Positions 1 to 9,104 are shown, counted from the first letter of the stretch. The stretch is DNA of 53,540 nt from VBCK01 sp036270655 (GCA_036270655.1 DATBCD010000090.1:1-53540); one strand, 5' to 3'. Made by a program: numbers and translations. The notes: generated by a model from the letters alone, not told the origin.

Positions 1-827
1 ACGATCGCCAGCCCCTGCTTGCGTGCCGGCGGCGGCCAGTGGCGGTCGATCTGCGCGAAGTCCTCGGCGTCGAGCTTAAGCTGCGCTGCGGCGAGGTTCT
101 CGCGCAGATGCTCCGCCCGGCCCGCCTTCGGGATCGCGATCACGCCGGGCCTGGACAGCAGCCATGCCAGCGCCACCTGAGCCGGGCTGACCGCGTGCTT
201 GCGCGCGATGGCTGCCAGGGTTCGGTCGCTCAGGATCCGCCCCTCGTCGAACGGGCAATAGGCCATCAGCGGCACGCCCTGCGAGCGCAGCAACGGCAGC
301 AGGTCGAACTCGACGCCGCGCCGCGAGGCCGAGTAGTAGACCTGGTTGGCGGCGCAGCGGCCGCCGGCGGCGAGCGCGACCAGCTGCCGCATGTCATCGA
401 CATCGAAATTGCTGACGCCCCAGCGGGCAATCCTGCCCTGCTGCACCAGCTGCTCGAAGGCCTCGACCGTTTCCGCCAGGGCGGTGGCCCCGCGCCAGTG
501 CAGCAGGTAAAGGTCTATGCGCTCGATCGCAAGGCGTGCCAGGCTGCGTTCGCACGCAGCGATCACGCCGCGCCGGCTGGCGTTCGACGGCAGCACTTTG
601 GTGACGACGAAGGCCTTGTCGCGCCGGCCGCGCAGCGCAGCACCGACGATCTTTTCAGCGCCGCCGTCGGCGTACATCTCGGCCGTGTCGATCACGCGCG
701 CGCCGGCATCGAGCGCGAGTTGCAGCGTCGCGATCTCCTGCTCGCGCAACCGGCCCGATTCGCCCATGCGGTAAGTGCCGATGCCCAGCGCCGGAACCGA
801 TTCGCCGTCGGGAAAGCTCACATCCAT
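1..827 (-). CDS. Aldo/keto reductase, 3' end cut by window edge
   Basis: NAD(P)H-dependent oxidoreductase of the aldo/keto reductase superfamily, a soluble TIM barrel reducing aldehydes and ketones; substrate unknown. Translation from the ATG at 827 begins MDVSFPDGESVPALGIGTYR and stays open to the left edge (275 codons). Family marks visible in order are the GIGTYRMG strand, the D-T-A-E-M-Y segment with catalytic Asp and Tyr, V-V-T-K-V with catalytic Lys, the LLHW segment with catalytic His, GVSNF, and a C-terminal IPKAG cofactor-binding segment. Only the last few residues should be missing. It lies 11 bp downstream of the kinase stop codon's far side on the other flank, with both genes on the minus strand, so cotranscription is possible. 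The family call is secure; the substrate is not. Confidence 0.9.
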   Translation of the reverse strand, partial: MDVSFPDGESVPALGIGTYRMGESGRLREQEIATLQLALDAGARVIDTAEMYADGGAEKIVGAALRGRRDKAFVVTKVLPSNASRRGVIAACERSLARLAIERIDLYLLHWRGATALAETVEAFEQLVQQGRIARWGVSNFDVDDMRQLVALAAGGRCAANQVYYSASRRGVEFDLLPLLRSQGVPLMAYCPFDEGRILSDRTLAAIARKHAVSPAQVALAWLLSRPGVIAIPKAGRAEHLRENLAAAQLKLDAEDFAQIDRHWPPPARKQGLAI

Positions 828-838
828 GGTCCTTGTCC

Positions 839-3544
839 CTAATCGGCCAGGTTCATCCTGACCAGCACGTTCCGAAACCTCGGATCGCCGCGCAGGTTCT
901 GCAGCAGCGGGTCGATTTTTACCATTTCCATGGCCGGATCGCGCTGGCCGTAGGCGCGATCGAGCCATCTGAAGGCGGCATCGAGCTCACCCCGATAGGC
1001 GTGCATCTCGGCAATGTTGAAAGCGGAGCTGGCGGCATACTTTCGTTCGAGCTCGCCCAGGGCGGCGTCCGATTCGGCGCGCCGGCCCAGTGCCCAGTAA
1101 ACGGCCGGCGCACTGGAAAGCCTGAAGGTCTCGTCGCTTTCCTTCTTCACGGCGGCCAGCGCCTCGGAATATCGGTTCATCAACAGCAAGGACAACCCCA
1201 GGAACGACGGCCCGCCTGCGAAGGCCGGGTTCAGCTCCACCAGATCGCGCAGCGCAGCCTCCGATTCCTGCAGCCGGCCCGCGCTCAGCAGTGCCCATCC
1301 GACGCTCCAGCGCTCGTTGACGTCCAGAGGGTCCCGCGCCAGTGCCTGATGAGAGTATTCGATCCGATCGTCGAATCGACCGGACCGGATCGCCCTTAAA
1401 TCGGCCAGCGCGATACGCGTGTGCAGGTCGCTCGGATCCAGCACCAGCGCACGCCGGTATTCGGATTCGGCCTGGGCCCAGTCCCAATCGACTTCCTCCA
1501 GCAGGTTGCCTCGAATGCGATGCGCGTAGGCAAGCTCCGGATCGATGTCGAGGGCGCGCTGCACGGCGTTGCGGGCCTGAGCGATACCGGCTTGCATCGG
1601 GACCCAGCCGATGGACGCCTGGTGCAGGCTCGTGCTGGCCAGTTTGGCCCAGGCGAGCGCGTAATTCGGATCGAGGCTGGCGGCGGAACGGTAAAGGGCG
1701 ATCGCCTTTTCCGAATCGGCCCGCGTGTTGTGATCGGCCAGGTAGTTGCCGCGCAGCAGCTGGTTGTAGGCCTCGATATCGACCTTCGGACCCTGCCAGC
1801 GGGCGCTGCCCCGGTTCAACGTGACCTCGAGGGCCTGGGACACGGTGGCCGAGATTTCGTCCTGCACCTTGAAGATGTCGCTGAAGGCACGGTTGTATGT
1901 CTGCGACCAGACGTGCGATCCGTCGGAGGCGCGAATCAGCTGGGCCGTGATGCGCACGGAGCCCCCGGCCCTGCGGACGCTGCCTTCCAGAACATAGGAG
2001 ACTCCGAGCTTCTGCGCGATCGCGCGCACGTCTTCGTTTCTGCCTTTGAACTGAAACGAGGAGGTTCGCGCGATGACCCGCAACTGGTCGTTGTGCGACA
2101 GCTGGTCGATCAGCTCCTCCGTCAGGCCGTCGGAGAAGTACTCCTGGTCCTTCGTCTCGCTCAGGTCGAGAAACGGCAGCACCGCGATCGACTTGTCGAC
2201 GGCCGCTGAGGCCGCCGCGGCGGGCCCCGCGACCGGCGAGGCCGTCGCGGCGGCCTGGCCGCTGCGTGCTTCTTTCAAAGGCAACCGCGTCAGCGCGAAC
2301 ACGACCGCTGCGCCGATCAGCGCGGCGCTGGCGGCGGCCGCCGTGATCGCGACGCGATGGCGCAACGCGAACTTGACGGCCCGGTACGAGAGGCGATTGG
2401 GTCGCGCGTGGACCGGCTCGCCGTCCAGGTAGCGGCGAAGGTCGTCACTGAGCGCGGCCGCGGCCGGGTAGCGGTCTGCCGGGCGCCTGGCCAGCGCCCT
2501 GATCACGATCGCATCCAGGTCCCCGCGCAGGCGCCGCACGAGCTTTTCGATCGTCGTCGCCCGCTTCAGGGCGGCCTGTTCGGTCAGCTGCGTGCTCGGC
2601 TTGTGCACCCTGGCTTCGATCACCGCATGCTCCAGCGCGGTGCGCGAGGCGCCCGGCTTGAGCTGATAGGGGCGACTTCCGGTGAGCAGTTCGTTCAGCA
2701 TCACGCCCAGCGCGTAGATGTCGCTGGCGGCGTCGACCGGCTCGCCCAGCAGCAGCTCCGGGCTGGCGTACTCCGGCGTCAGTGCGCGGCCGTAGAGCTG
2801 GGTGATTTGCGAGTCCGCCTCTTCCTCGGCCAGCAGCTTGGCCACGCCGAAGTCCAGAAGCCGGACCTGCCCCGCTTCGGTCACCAGAATGTTCGAGGGT
2901 TTGATGTCCCGATGCAGAACCCGGCGCGCATGGGCGTACTGGACCGCGTCGAGGACCTGCAGAAAGAGCCTGATGCGCTCGCTCACATCCAGCAGGTGCG
3001 CATCGCACCAGTCCGTCAGCGGCTGGCCCGCCACGTACTCCATCGCCAGGTACGGCAATCCGCCGGGATCGACTCCCGCGTCGTACAAGCGCGCGATGTT
3101 CGGATGCTCCAGAGCAGCCAGGATGTCGCGCTCCCGCGCAAAGCGCTGGGCCAGGTCCTCGCGCAGGCGGGTCAGCAACGGCAGCTTGAGCGCCACGTCG
3201 CGCTTGAAGGCCCCGTCGGCGCGCTGTGCAAGCCAGACCTCGGCCATCCCGCCAGACCCCAGCAGGCGTACCAGCTGATAAGGACCGATGTGTCCGCCGG
3301 CGCTGACCGCTCCGAAGGAACCGCTCCGATGTCCGCCGTCGAGCCTGGGCAAGGTGGCCAGCGTGGCCGGCTCGCCGGACTGCTCCATCGGCGGCAACAG
3401 GGCTTCGCGCAGCGCCGACCGCAGATCCGAATGCTCCGGCTCCAGCGCATCCAGCCAGCGCTGCCGCGCTTTGCGACCGAGCAGCAGCGCCTCGTCGAGC
3501 AACCGGCTCATCCGGGCCAACTGCTCCGGCGACAGCCCGATCAC
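839..3544 (-). CDS. Ser/Thr protein kinase with TolB-like and TPR regions
   Basis: Hanks-type kinase of 901 residues. A Gly-rich loop (LGSGGMAEVW) starts near residue 95; Lys120 is the ATP lysine, HRDIKPSN lies at 211-218, DFG at 231-233 and the activation-segment end TPEYASPE near 256. A single hydrophobic helix rich in Ala/Val/Ile near residue 400 should anchor it in the inner membrane. From about 450 there is a TolB N-terminal-like domain (IAVLPF then YFSDGLTEELI), as in many proteobacterial adenylate cyclases and kinases, followed by TPR-type helices to the end. The start is a GTG at 3544. The kinase half should be cytoplasmic and the TolB/TPR half periplasmic. Ligand and substrates cannot be read from the sequence. 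The trypsin-like protease gene lies 25 bp upstream on the same strand. Confidence 0.9.
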   Translation of the reverse strand: MIGLSPEQLARMSRLLDEALLLGRKARQRWLDALEPEHSDLRSALREALLPPMEQSGEPATLATLPRLDGGHRSGSFGAVSAGGHIGPYQLVRLLGSGGMAEVWLAQRADGAFKRDVALKLPLLTRLREDLAQRFARERDILAALEHPNIARLYDAGVDPGGLPYLAMEYVAGQPLTDWCDAHLLDVSERIRLFLQVLDAVQYAHARRVLHRDIKPSNILVTEAGQVRLLDFGVAKLLAEEEADSQITQLYGRALTPEYASPELLLGEPVDAASDIYALGVMLNELLTGSRPYQLKPGASRTALEHAVIEARVHKPSTQLTEQAALKRATTIEKLVRRLRGDLDAIVIRALARRPADRYPAAAALSDDLRRYLDGEPVHARPNRLSYRAVKFALRHRVAITAAAASAALIGAAVVFALTRLPLKEARSGQAAATASPVAGPAAAASAAVDKSIAVLPFLDLSETKDQEYFSDGLTEELIDQLSHNDQLRVIARTSSFQFKGRNEDVRAIAQKLGVSYVLEGSVRRAGGSVRITAQLIRASDGSHVWSQTYNRAFSDIFKVQDEISATVSQALEVTLNRGSARWQGPKVDIEAYNQLLRGNYLADHNTRADSEKAIALYRSAASLDPNYALAWAKLASTSLHQASIGWVPMQAGIAQARNAVQRALDIDPELAYAHRIRGNLLEEVDWDWAQAESEYRRALVLDPSDLHTRIALADLRAIRSGRFDDRIEYSHQALARDPLDVNERWSVGWALLSAGRLQESEAALRDLVELNPAFAGGPSFLGLSLLLMNRYSEALAAVKKESDETFRLSSAPAVYWALGRRAESDAALGELERKYAASSAFNIAEMHAYRGELDAAFRWLDRAYGQRDPAMEMVKIDPLLQNLRGDPRFRNVLVRMNLAD

Positions 3545-3569
3545 AGCTCCATCTCCGAAAGCCGGGACC

Positions 3570-4349
3570 TTACTTCCAGAAATCCTCGGCCGGGATCGCG
3601 AAATTGATGTTCTGCGCGCCTTTGAGGGTAAACGTCGTCACTCCGACCAGATTGCCGCGTCCATCGAAAAGCCCGCCGCCCGAGGAGCCGGGCGAAATGG
3701 GAGCCGTGGTCTGCAGGTAGCGCAATTCCCCGATGGCCCGCTTGGCCGAAAGCAATCCGTCGGACAGACTCCTGTCCAGCCGAAGCGGATTGCCGATCGC
3801 ATACAGCGTTTCGCCGACCTCCAGCGCATCGAAGGCGCGCACGCCGACGACGGGCCGCAGGTCCATGTTCCGAACTCCGAGGACGCACCGATCGGCCTCG
3901 TAATTGGCCGCCACCAGCCTGGCCTTCTCGACCGACTCGCTGCCGCCCTCCCCGACAAAGATCTCCTCGCCGGCAGCCTCAACCACATGACAGTTGGTGA
4001 TCGCCAGCTTGTCCGTGATCGCGATCGCCGAGCCGGTGACGGTGCGGCTCCTGCTATTGGAGCCGGCCGGCAGCTTGCCGATCACCCCGTAGATCGATTG
4101 TGACGCGAGCTTGAACAGGTTCTGCGTCGACGGCCTGGCGCCCTCCGTAACCTCGGCCGGGATCGCCGGCGCATTGCTCCACGGTATCGGATCGGGCGCC
4201 TCGAACGACGTGTACGGGACGCCCGAGCCGGGCTGATTGGGCGTCACCCGGGTCGTGCCGTCGCCATCGGTCCACTTGTAATAGGTCTCGGCGCTGGCCA
4301 TCGCGCACGCCAGACAAGCCAGAGCGACGCCGATCGATATGCGAATCAT
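3570..4349 (-). CDS. Secreted DUF4124/trypsin-like serine protease
   Basis: 259-residue exported protein. Residues 1-20 form a signal peptide ending ASA. Next comes a short DUF4124-type segment (YYKWTDGDGTTRVT), common at the N-terminus of proteobacterial envelope proteins. The rest is a chymotrypsin-fold domain: TNCHVV places the catalytic His at 121, the Asp is probably 153, and GSSGGG places the nucleophilic Ser at 223. No PDZ domain follows, so it is shorter than DegP-type proteases. It probably acts in the periplasm. It may be cotranscribed with the downstream kinase, which would pair an envelope protease with an envelope-spanning kinase, but this is inference from spacing. Confidence 0.85.
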   Translation of the reverse strand: MIRISIGVALACLACAMASAETYYKWTDGDGTTRVTPNQPGSGVPYTSFEAPDPIPWSNAPAIPAEVTEGARPSTQNLFKLASQSIYGVIGKLPAGSNSRSRTVTGSAIAITDKLAITNCHVVEAAGEEIFVGEGGSESVEKARLVAANYEADRCVLGVRNMDLRPVVGVRAFDALEVGETLYAIGNPLRLDRSLSDGLLSAKRAIGELRYLQTTAPISPGSSGGGLFDGRGNLVGVTTFTLKGAQNINFAIPAEDFWK

Positions 4350-4409
4350 AGGTTCGCTGTGCCGCCTTCCCCGGGTTCGAGATCGAATCTACTCTCGCAG
4401 GGGCGCGCT

Positions 4410-4438
4410 GCGCAACCGCTACGATGGACGGGTTGCGC
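4410..4438. repeat. Inverted repeat upstream of CMD gene
   Basis: GCGCAACC at 4410-4417 pairs perfectly with GGTTGCGC at 4431-4438 around a 13-base loop. It lies between the divergent protease and CMD-family genes, about 50 bases before the CMD start. It could be an operator or a 5'-leader hairpin; no T-run follows, so it is not an obvious terminator. Confidence 0.4.
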
Positions 4439-4486
4439 GAGCCGGATGGCCGGGCGCCGAATTGGGACAGACGGGAGCGGACTTAA

Positions 4487-5107
4487 ATGAAGCCGTCATC
4501 GATCGCCGTGCTGCTGACAACGCTCGCTTGCGCAGCGTGCGCGCTGGCGCAGGACCGGCTGCCGACGATTGCGGCCGAAAAGTACACCGATGAGCAGAAG
4601 AAAGCGGCCGAGGATTTCAAGGCCGCGCGCGGGGTTCCCGTGTTCGGGCCCTTCGAGCCGATGATGCACAGCCCTCGGCTGATGAACCAGGCGCGCGCGA
4701 TGGGCGACTACCTGCGCTTCAACTCGGCCATCGGCAATGTGCTGAGCGAGCTGGCGATCCTGGTTGCGGCGCGCGAGTGGTCGCAGGACTACGAGTGGGC
4801 CGTGCACGCACCGATCGCCTTGAGAGCGGGGATCAAGCCCGAAGTAATCGATGCGATCGCCGATGGCCGTCGCCCGAACGTGATGACCGAAGACGAGCAA
4901 ACCGTGTACGACTTCCTGACCGAGCTGAACCGGAACAGGCGCGTGTCCGACGCCACCTTCGATCGCGCGGATCGGCGCTTCGGCAAAAAGGGCGTCGTGG
5001 ATCTGACGGGGATCAACGGCTATTACACATTGCTCGCGATGCAGTTGAACGTGGCGCGCACGCCGATGCCAAAGGACGGCAGGAGCCTGCCCCGCTTTCC
5101 ACAATAA
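4487..5107 (+). CDS. Exported carboxymuconolactone decarboxylase-like protein
   Basis: 206 residues. A signal peptide (MKPSSIAVLLTTLACAACALA) is followed by an all-helical domain resembling the carboxymuconolactone decarboxylase/AhpD superfamily (LSELAILVAAREWSQDYEWAVHAPIALRAG, split here by position about 95-125 rather than quoted in full elsewhere). The AhpD CxxC pair is absent, so alkylhydroperoxidase activity is unlikely. Family members of this type are often annotated only as CMD-family proteins. The signal peptide implies a periplasmic location. The gene is divergent from the protease and followed by a glyoxalase-fold remnant. The fold is confident, the reaction unknown. Confidence 0.8.
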   Translation: MKPSSIAVLLTTLACAACALAQDRLPTIAAEKYTDEQKKAAEDFKAARGVPVFGPFEPMMHSPRLMNQARAMGDYLRFNSAIGNVLSELAILVAAREWSQDYEWAVHAPIALRAGIKPEVIDAIADGRRPNVMTEDEQTVYDFLTELNRNRRVSDATFDRADRRFGKKGVVDLTGINGYYTLLAMQLNVARTPMPKDGRSLPRFPQ

Positions 5108-5204
5108 CGTCGCTCCCGGTCAGCCCGAACGCTCCAGGCCTTCGCAGGAAAGGCGAGCCCAGCAGGCGAGCGGACTGCCGGGCCTGCCGCGCCGGCTCCT
5201 ACAT

Positions 5205-5423
5205 GTGTGTGCGCGACGGCAGCCTGGGCATCGAAAGCCGCCGACCTGGGGCTGCTACGTCACGGTCGACGACGTGGATGCGCGCGCGGACCAGGCCAAA
5301 AGGATCGGCGGCCAGGTGCTGGTGGCACCGACCGATATCCCCGGCGTCGGCCGCTTCGCCGTGATCCAGGATCCGCAGGGCGCGATGATTTCGCTGATCA
5401 CGTACCAGCGCGGTCGGGCATAG
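5205..5423 (+). pseudogene. Remnant of a VOC (glyoxalase/bleomycin-resistance) protein
   Basis: From base 5247 the frame reads as the C-terminal half of a VOC-fold protein: WGCYVTVDDVDA, then a helix, then VGRFAVIQDPQGA and an ending SLITYQ. The N-terminal half of the fold is missing. Upstream bases 5108-5204 show no homologous coding in any frame. The family normally needs two beta-alpha-beta-beta-beta modules to build a metal site, so this 72-codon piece is best read as a decayed gene. A short expressed peptide cannot be excluded. Confidence 0.7.
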
Positions 5424-5438
5424 GCCCGAAGCGCCTGA

Positions 5439-6260
5439 CTAGGCGAATGCCGCGGCAATGCGAACGACCTGCTTGGGCCGCTCGCGCACGGCAGCGTGCA
5501 GGCGCGCGGGCTGCTTTTCGGGCTTGGGCGCTTCCCGTCCGACCGCGAGGCGGCGCAGCTGCGCGCGGTCGGTGATCCTGACCTGCTTGACGCCGGACAG
5601 ATCGATCCAGCCGTCCCGCGCGAAGTGCGACAGCACGCGGCTGACCGTCTCCAGGGTGATGCCCAGGAAACTGCCGATCTCGGCGCGCGTCATGCGCAGG
5701 ACGAATTCGCTGCTCGAGTAGCCGCGCGCTTCGAAACGATCCGCAAGATCCAGCAGGAAGGTCGCGAGCCGCTCGTCCGCGCTCATGCTTCCCAGCATCA
5801 GCATCAGGCTTTGCTTGCGGGCGATCTCGCGGCCCATCAACTGGTGCAAATGCCTGGCCAGCGCCGGCACGGCCGCGACGATCTCGTCGATCCGGCTGTA
5901 AGGAAAGACGCAAACCTCGGTGTCCTCGAGCGCCACGGCGTCGCACACATGCAGCCCGGTGCCAAGGCCGTCGAAGCCGATCACTTCCCCGGCCATATGC
6001 AGGCCCGTGATCTGTTCGCGGGCGTCGCCCGAGCTCACCGTGCTCTTCACCGACCCCAGCCAGACCGCATAGAGCGATTTGAAGGCGTCGCCGCGGCGGT
6101 ACAGCGCGCCGCCGCGCTTGACTCGAACGCGCGTCGAGACAAGATGCTCGGCGCTCTGCATTTCGCTGACCGAAAGCCCGGGCGGCAGGCACAGTTCGCG
6201 CACGGCGCAGCTCGCGCAGGACGCGCGCGGGTGGGAGAACTTCGCCTCTGACATATCCAT
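5439..6260 (-). CDS. fnr: FNR-type Crp-family oxygen-responsive regulator
   Basis: 273 residues, Crp/Fnr family. Four cysteines sit where FNR binds its oxygen-labile [4Fe-4S] cluster: Cys15, Cys18 and Cys24 at the N-terminus and Cys106 in the effector domain. A cNMP-binding-type beta roll spans about 30-140 and a winged helix follows; the recognition helix (ITLETVSRVL, 201-210) keeps the Glu/Ser/Arg that read the FNR half-site TTGAT. A strong AGGAGGT ribosome site lies 7 bases before the ATG at 6260. The protein extends about 30 residues past the usual FNR end with a Lys/Arg/Ala-rich tail. It should switch genes for low-oxygen growth; targets in this window were not established. Confidence 0.88.
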   Translation of the reverse strand: MDMSEAKFSHPRASCASCAVRELCLPPGLSVSEMQSAEHLVSTRVRVKRGGALYRRGDAFKSLYAVWLGSVKSTVSSGDAREQITGLHMAGEVIGFDGLGTGLHVCDAVALEDTEVCVFPYSRIDEIVAAVPALARHLHQLMGREIARKQSLMLMLGSMSADERLATFLLDLADRFEARGYSSSEFVLRMTRAEIGSFLGITLETVSRVLSHFARDGWIDLSGVKQVRITDRAQLRRLAVGREAPKPEKQPARLHAAVRERPKQVVRIAAAFA

Positions 6261-6339
6261 CGCGACCTCCTGATACGAATACCAAGTTAGTCGCGCCAGC
6301 GCTCCACGACCATTCGTGCGAGCACTTACCGAGGCATCC

Positions 6340-6370
6340 GATTGCCGGTGATTGGATTGGATTGCCGGTG
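6340..6370. repeat. Short direct repeat between FNR and two-component genes
   Basis: GATTGCCGGTG occurs at 6340-6350 and again at 6360-6370, with ATTGGATTG between, giving a 20-base period. It sits just beyond the response-regulator stop codon and upstream of fnr. This is probably a chance or slippage repeat; a regulator site at two-helical-turn spacing is possible. Confidence 0.5.
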
Positions 6371-6375
6371 GAAAC

Positions 6376-6996
6376 TTAAGGCCGGGCCAGCAGGCCGGCG
6401 GCCTCGGCCAGACGGGACAGTTCGACCAGGTTCGTGACTCCGGTCTTTTGCATCACGCGGGCGCGGTGCACTTCGACCGTGCGATGGCTGATTCCCAGGC
6501 TTCGCGCGATCTCTTTGTTGGGCAGGCCGGCGGCGACCAGTTGCATGATTTCGCGCTCGCGCCGGGTCAGACCCTCCAGGCGCTCGCGCAGCGTTCGGGC
6601 CGCTGACGCCCGTTCGCGCAGCTGGGCGCTTTTCTCCAAGGCGGCGCGGACGCGGTCGAGCAATTCGGCGCCGACCACCGGTTTGGTCAGAAAGTCGATT
6701 GCACCGCCCTTGATGGCCTGAACCGTGGTCGGGATGTCGCCGTGCGCTGTCAGGAAGATGATCGGCAGGTCGATGCCGCGGCGCATCAATTCAGCCTGAA
6801 GCTCCGGGCCGGTCATTTCGGGCATCCGCACATCGAGTATCAGGCAGCCTGCGTGATCCGGCGCACAGGCCGCCAGAAACGCCGACGCGCCGTCGTAGGT
6901 CCGCACCTTCAGGCCGGCGGTATCGAGCAGCAGCGCGAGGCCGTCGCGCACGGCGGCGTCATCATCCACGACGAAAACGGTCGGCTCGCCACTCAT
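6376..6996 (-). CDS. FixJ/NarL-like response regulator
   Basis: 206 residues. The N-terminal receiver has the acidic pocket VVDDD, phospho-acceptor Asp55 (LILDVRMPE) and Lys105 (LTKP). The C-terminal LuxR-type helix-turn-helix runs about 143-200 (LTRREREIMQLVAAG, then NKEIARSLGISHRTVEVHR). The order and sequence style match FixJ. Its ATG at 6996 overlaps the TGA of the upstream hybrid kinase gene (ATGA), so the pair is translationally coupled and almost certainly a cognate system. Divergent ABC importer genes are a plausible target by position only. Confidence 0.93.
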   Translation of the reverse strand: MSGEPTVFVVDDDAAVRDGLALLLDTAGLKVRTYDGASAFLAACAPDHAGCLILDVRMPEMTGPELQAELMRRGIDLPIIFLTAHGDIPTTVQAIKGGAIDFLTKPVVGAELLDRVRAALEKSAQLRERASAARTLRERLEGLTRREREIMQLVAAGLPNKEIARSLGISHRTVEVHRARVMQKTGVTNLVELSRLAEAAGLLARP

Positions 6997-9023
6997 ACGA
7001 CAAACGGCAGCGTGAAATGGAAGTGGCCTCCCCGGCCCGGGGTTGCTTCGCTCCACAATCGGCCGCCGTTGGCTTCGACCAGGGCCCGGCTGATCGCCAG
7101 CCCCATCCCGATACCTCTGGGCTTGGTTGTGTAAAACGGCTGGAAGATACGCCGGGCCGCGTCCTCGCTCAAACCCGGTCCGCGATCCTGCACCGTGACC
7201 TGCGCCATGTCGCCGGCCGCAACCGGGCGCACGCAGATCGTGATCGACTGCGGGCTGACCCCGGCCGCGCGCATCGCGTCCACCCCGTTGCACACCAGGT
7301 TGACCAGCACTTTTTCGACCTGCAGGCGGTTGGCCCGCACCGGCCGCAGCGCAGGGGGCAGATCAACGGTCGAGTCGAACCCCCCATGGCCGCTGCTCTC
7401 CACCACGTTGAGCGCCCGACCGATCGCCTGCTCCAGGTCGATTGCCTCGATCGGAGACTCGCGTCCCTGGAAGAACTGGAGCAGCTCGCGCACCACCTGC
7501 CCGGCGCGCTGCGCCTGCGCCGCCCCGGCTTGAAGCGCGTGCTGCAGCTTCTCGGGCGCCGGATTGCCGGCCCGCAGCAGATGCATTGCCGCCTCGGTAT
7601 ACGAGGCCACCGCATTGAGCGGCTGGTTCAGGTCGTGGGCGATTGCAGCCGCCGTCTGGCTGGCGACCTGGACCTTCTGCAGCTCCTCCATGTCGGCACG
7701 CAGCGCCTTCAATGCCGCTTCCTGCCGCCGGCGCGCGCCGATGCGCGAACCGATGCGCGCCAGCAGCTCCTCGGCCGAAAAGGGCTTGTTCAGGTAGTCG
7801 TGCACGCCCTCCCTGAGCAGGTCGACGCGCAACGCATCGTCGGCCTTGGCCGTCAGCATGATGATCGGGACATCGGCGATCTGGCGATGCTTGCGCAACG
7901 CGCGCACCATGCGGTCGCCGTCCATCCTGGGCATCATCACGTCGCTGATGATCAGGTCAGGCTGAAACGCCAGCGCCATGTCGAGACCTTCCTTGCCGTC
8001 GAACGCGGTCGCGACCCGATAGTGCTGGCTCAGCACCGCGGCGATGAAGCGGTTCATATCCGCGTTGTCTTCGACCACCAGGACCAGCGGGGCGTCGGAT
8101 TCGGGCGGCGGCACGCTGATCGCCGCCGCCTGCTGCGCGCGCAACGCTTCACCGGGTCGCGGCTCCGATTCCCGGTGGAAGGCCGGCGGCGCCGCTTGCA
8201 ACTGGGTGCCGGCGGGCGCGGACAGCGGCAAGCCGACCGTGAACAGCGACCCGCCGCCCGGTGCGTCGGCCAGGGCGGCCTGCCCCCGGTGCAGGGACGC
8301 GAATTCGCGCACGATGGCCAGGCTCAGGCTCGCGCTGCCGAAGTGGCGCTCGCTGGCGCCCTCTGCCTGGCGGAAAGGATCGAAGATCGCTTCCCGCATC
8401 GCCGATGGAATGCCGGGTCCGTTGTCCTGCACCCCGATGATCGCCCGATCGGCCTGGGCGTCAAGCCAGACCGATATGACTCCGCCATACGGCGTGGCCT
8501 TGAAGGCGGCCGACAGGAGGTTCAGCAGGATACGACGGACCTTGTCGAAATCCGCCTGGACCGGCAGCGTGTCCGGCGTGTCGACGCCGAATCGGACGTG
8601 GCGTTCGCTGGCCAGCGTTTCGAAATCCGACGTCGTCAGGCGAACCAGCAGTGCCAGGTCGAACTGCGCGTAGCTCATCCGCGTATGCCCGGCCTCGAGC
8701 GTGGCCACATCGAGCAGGTCGGTCACATGGTGCAGCAGCAGCCGCGCGTTGCGTTCGACTACTTCCAGCTCACGCCTTTCCTCGGGGGCAATGCCCTGGG
8801 CCGCCAGCCGCCTGGACACCGGGCCGAGTATCAGCGTCAGAGGCGTGCGCAGCTCGTGGCTGACGCTGGCGAAGAACCGGGACTTCAGCTGGTCCAATTC
8901 ACGCGACTTCTCGCACAGTCGCGCCAGTTCCTCGTTGGCCTGTGTCAGGCGCGCGTTGGCCTCGGCCAGCTCGCGCGCGTCCGGGTCGAGCGGTCGGTCG
9001 GTGGGTGGAACGGGATGATTCAT
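6993..9023 (-). CDS. Hybrid sensor kinase with two kinase modules and a receiver
   Basis: 676 residues, no membrane helix, so cytoplasmic. In order: a short coiled coil (about 17-45); a HisKA domain with His56 in SHELRTP; a first HATPase domain (155-270); a receiver with Asp361 and Lys413; a coiled coil; and a second, FixL-like kinase with His463 (IAHDLNQPL) and an intact HATPase (N-box NLVCNGVDAM, G-boxes DRGPGL and GIGMGL). In the first HATPase the N-box reads NLLSAAFKATP, losing the Asn that coordinates Mg-ATP, and the glycine-rich G2 box reads GSASLSLAIV. The first module is therefore probably a pseudo-ATPase. No PAS, GAF or haem-binding sensor domain is seen, so the signal is unknown. 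It partners the overlapping FixJ-like regulator. Confidence 0.9.
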   Translation of the reverse strand: MNHPVPPTDRPLDPDARELAEANARLTQANEELARLCEKSRELDQLKSRFFASVSHELRTPLTLILGPVSRRLAAQGIAPEERRELEVVERNARLLLHHVTDLLDVATLEAGHTRMSYAQFDLALLVRLTTSDFETLASERHVRFGVDTPDTLPVQADFDKVRRILLNLLSAAFKATPYGGVISVWLDAQADRAIIGVQDNGPGIPSAMREAIFDPFRQAEGASERHFGSASLSLAIVREFASLHRGQAALADAPGGGSLFTVGLPLSAPAGTQLQAAPPAFHRESEPRPGEALRAQQAAAISVPPPESDAPLVLVVEDNADMNRFIAAVLSQHYRVATAFDGKEGLDMALAFQPDLIISDVMMPRMDGDRMVRALRKHRQIADVPIIMLTAKADDALRVDLLREGVHDYLNKPFSAEELLARIGSRIGARRRQEAALKALRADMEELQKVQVASQTAAAIAHDLNQPLNAVASYTEAAMHLLRAGNPAPEKLQHALQAGAAQAQRAGQVVRELLQFFQGRESPIEAIDLEQAIGRALNVVESSGHGGFDSTVDLPPALRPVRANRLQVEKVLVNLVCNGVDAMRAAGVSPQSITICVRPVAAGDMAQVTVQDRGPGLSEDAARRIFQPFYTTKPRGIGMGLAISRALVEANGGRLWSEATPGRGGHFHFTLPFVV

Positions 9024-9104
9024 TGCATGGCGGGAAATGCCCGATTCCTCGACTCATTGGCGCAAAGCCGAATAGGATACGGACGGTTACCGGGCCACTC
9101 CTCG

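Noticed and set aside
2357..3607. Long plus-strand ORF of over 400 codons opposite the kinase gene
   Set aside because: It mirrors the kinase gene, has no recognisable family and a composition expected of an antisense frame in GC-rich DNA.
7017..9104. Plus-strand N-terminal extension of about 690 codons before the ABC ATPase
   Set aside because: The homologous protein begins at 9105; the extension is antisense to the hybrid kinase.
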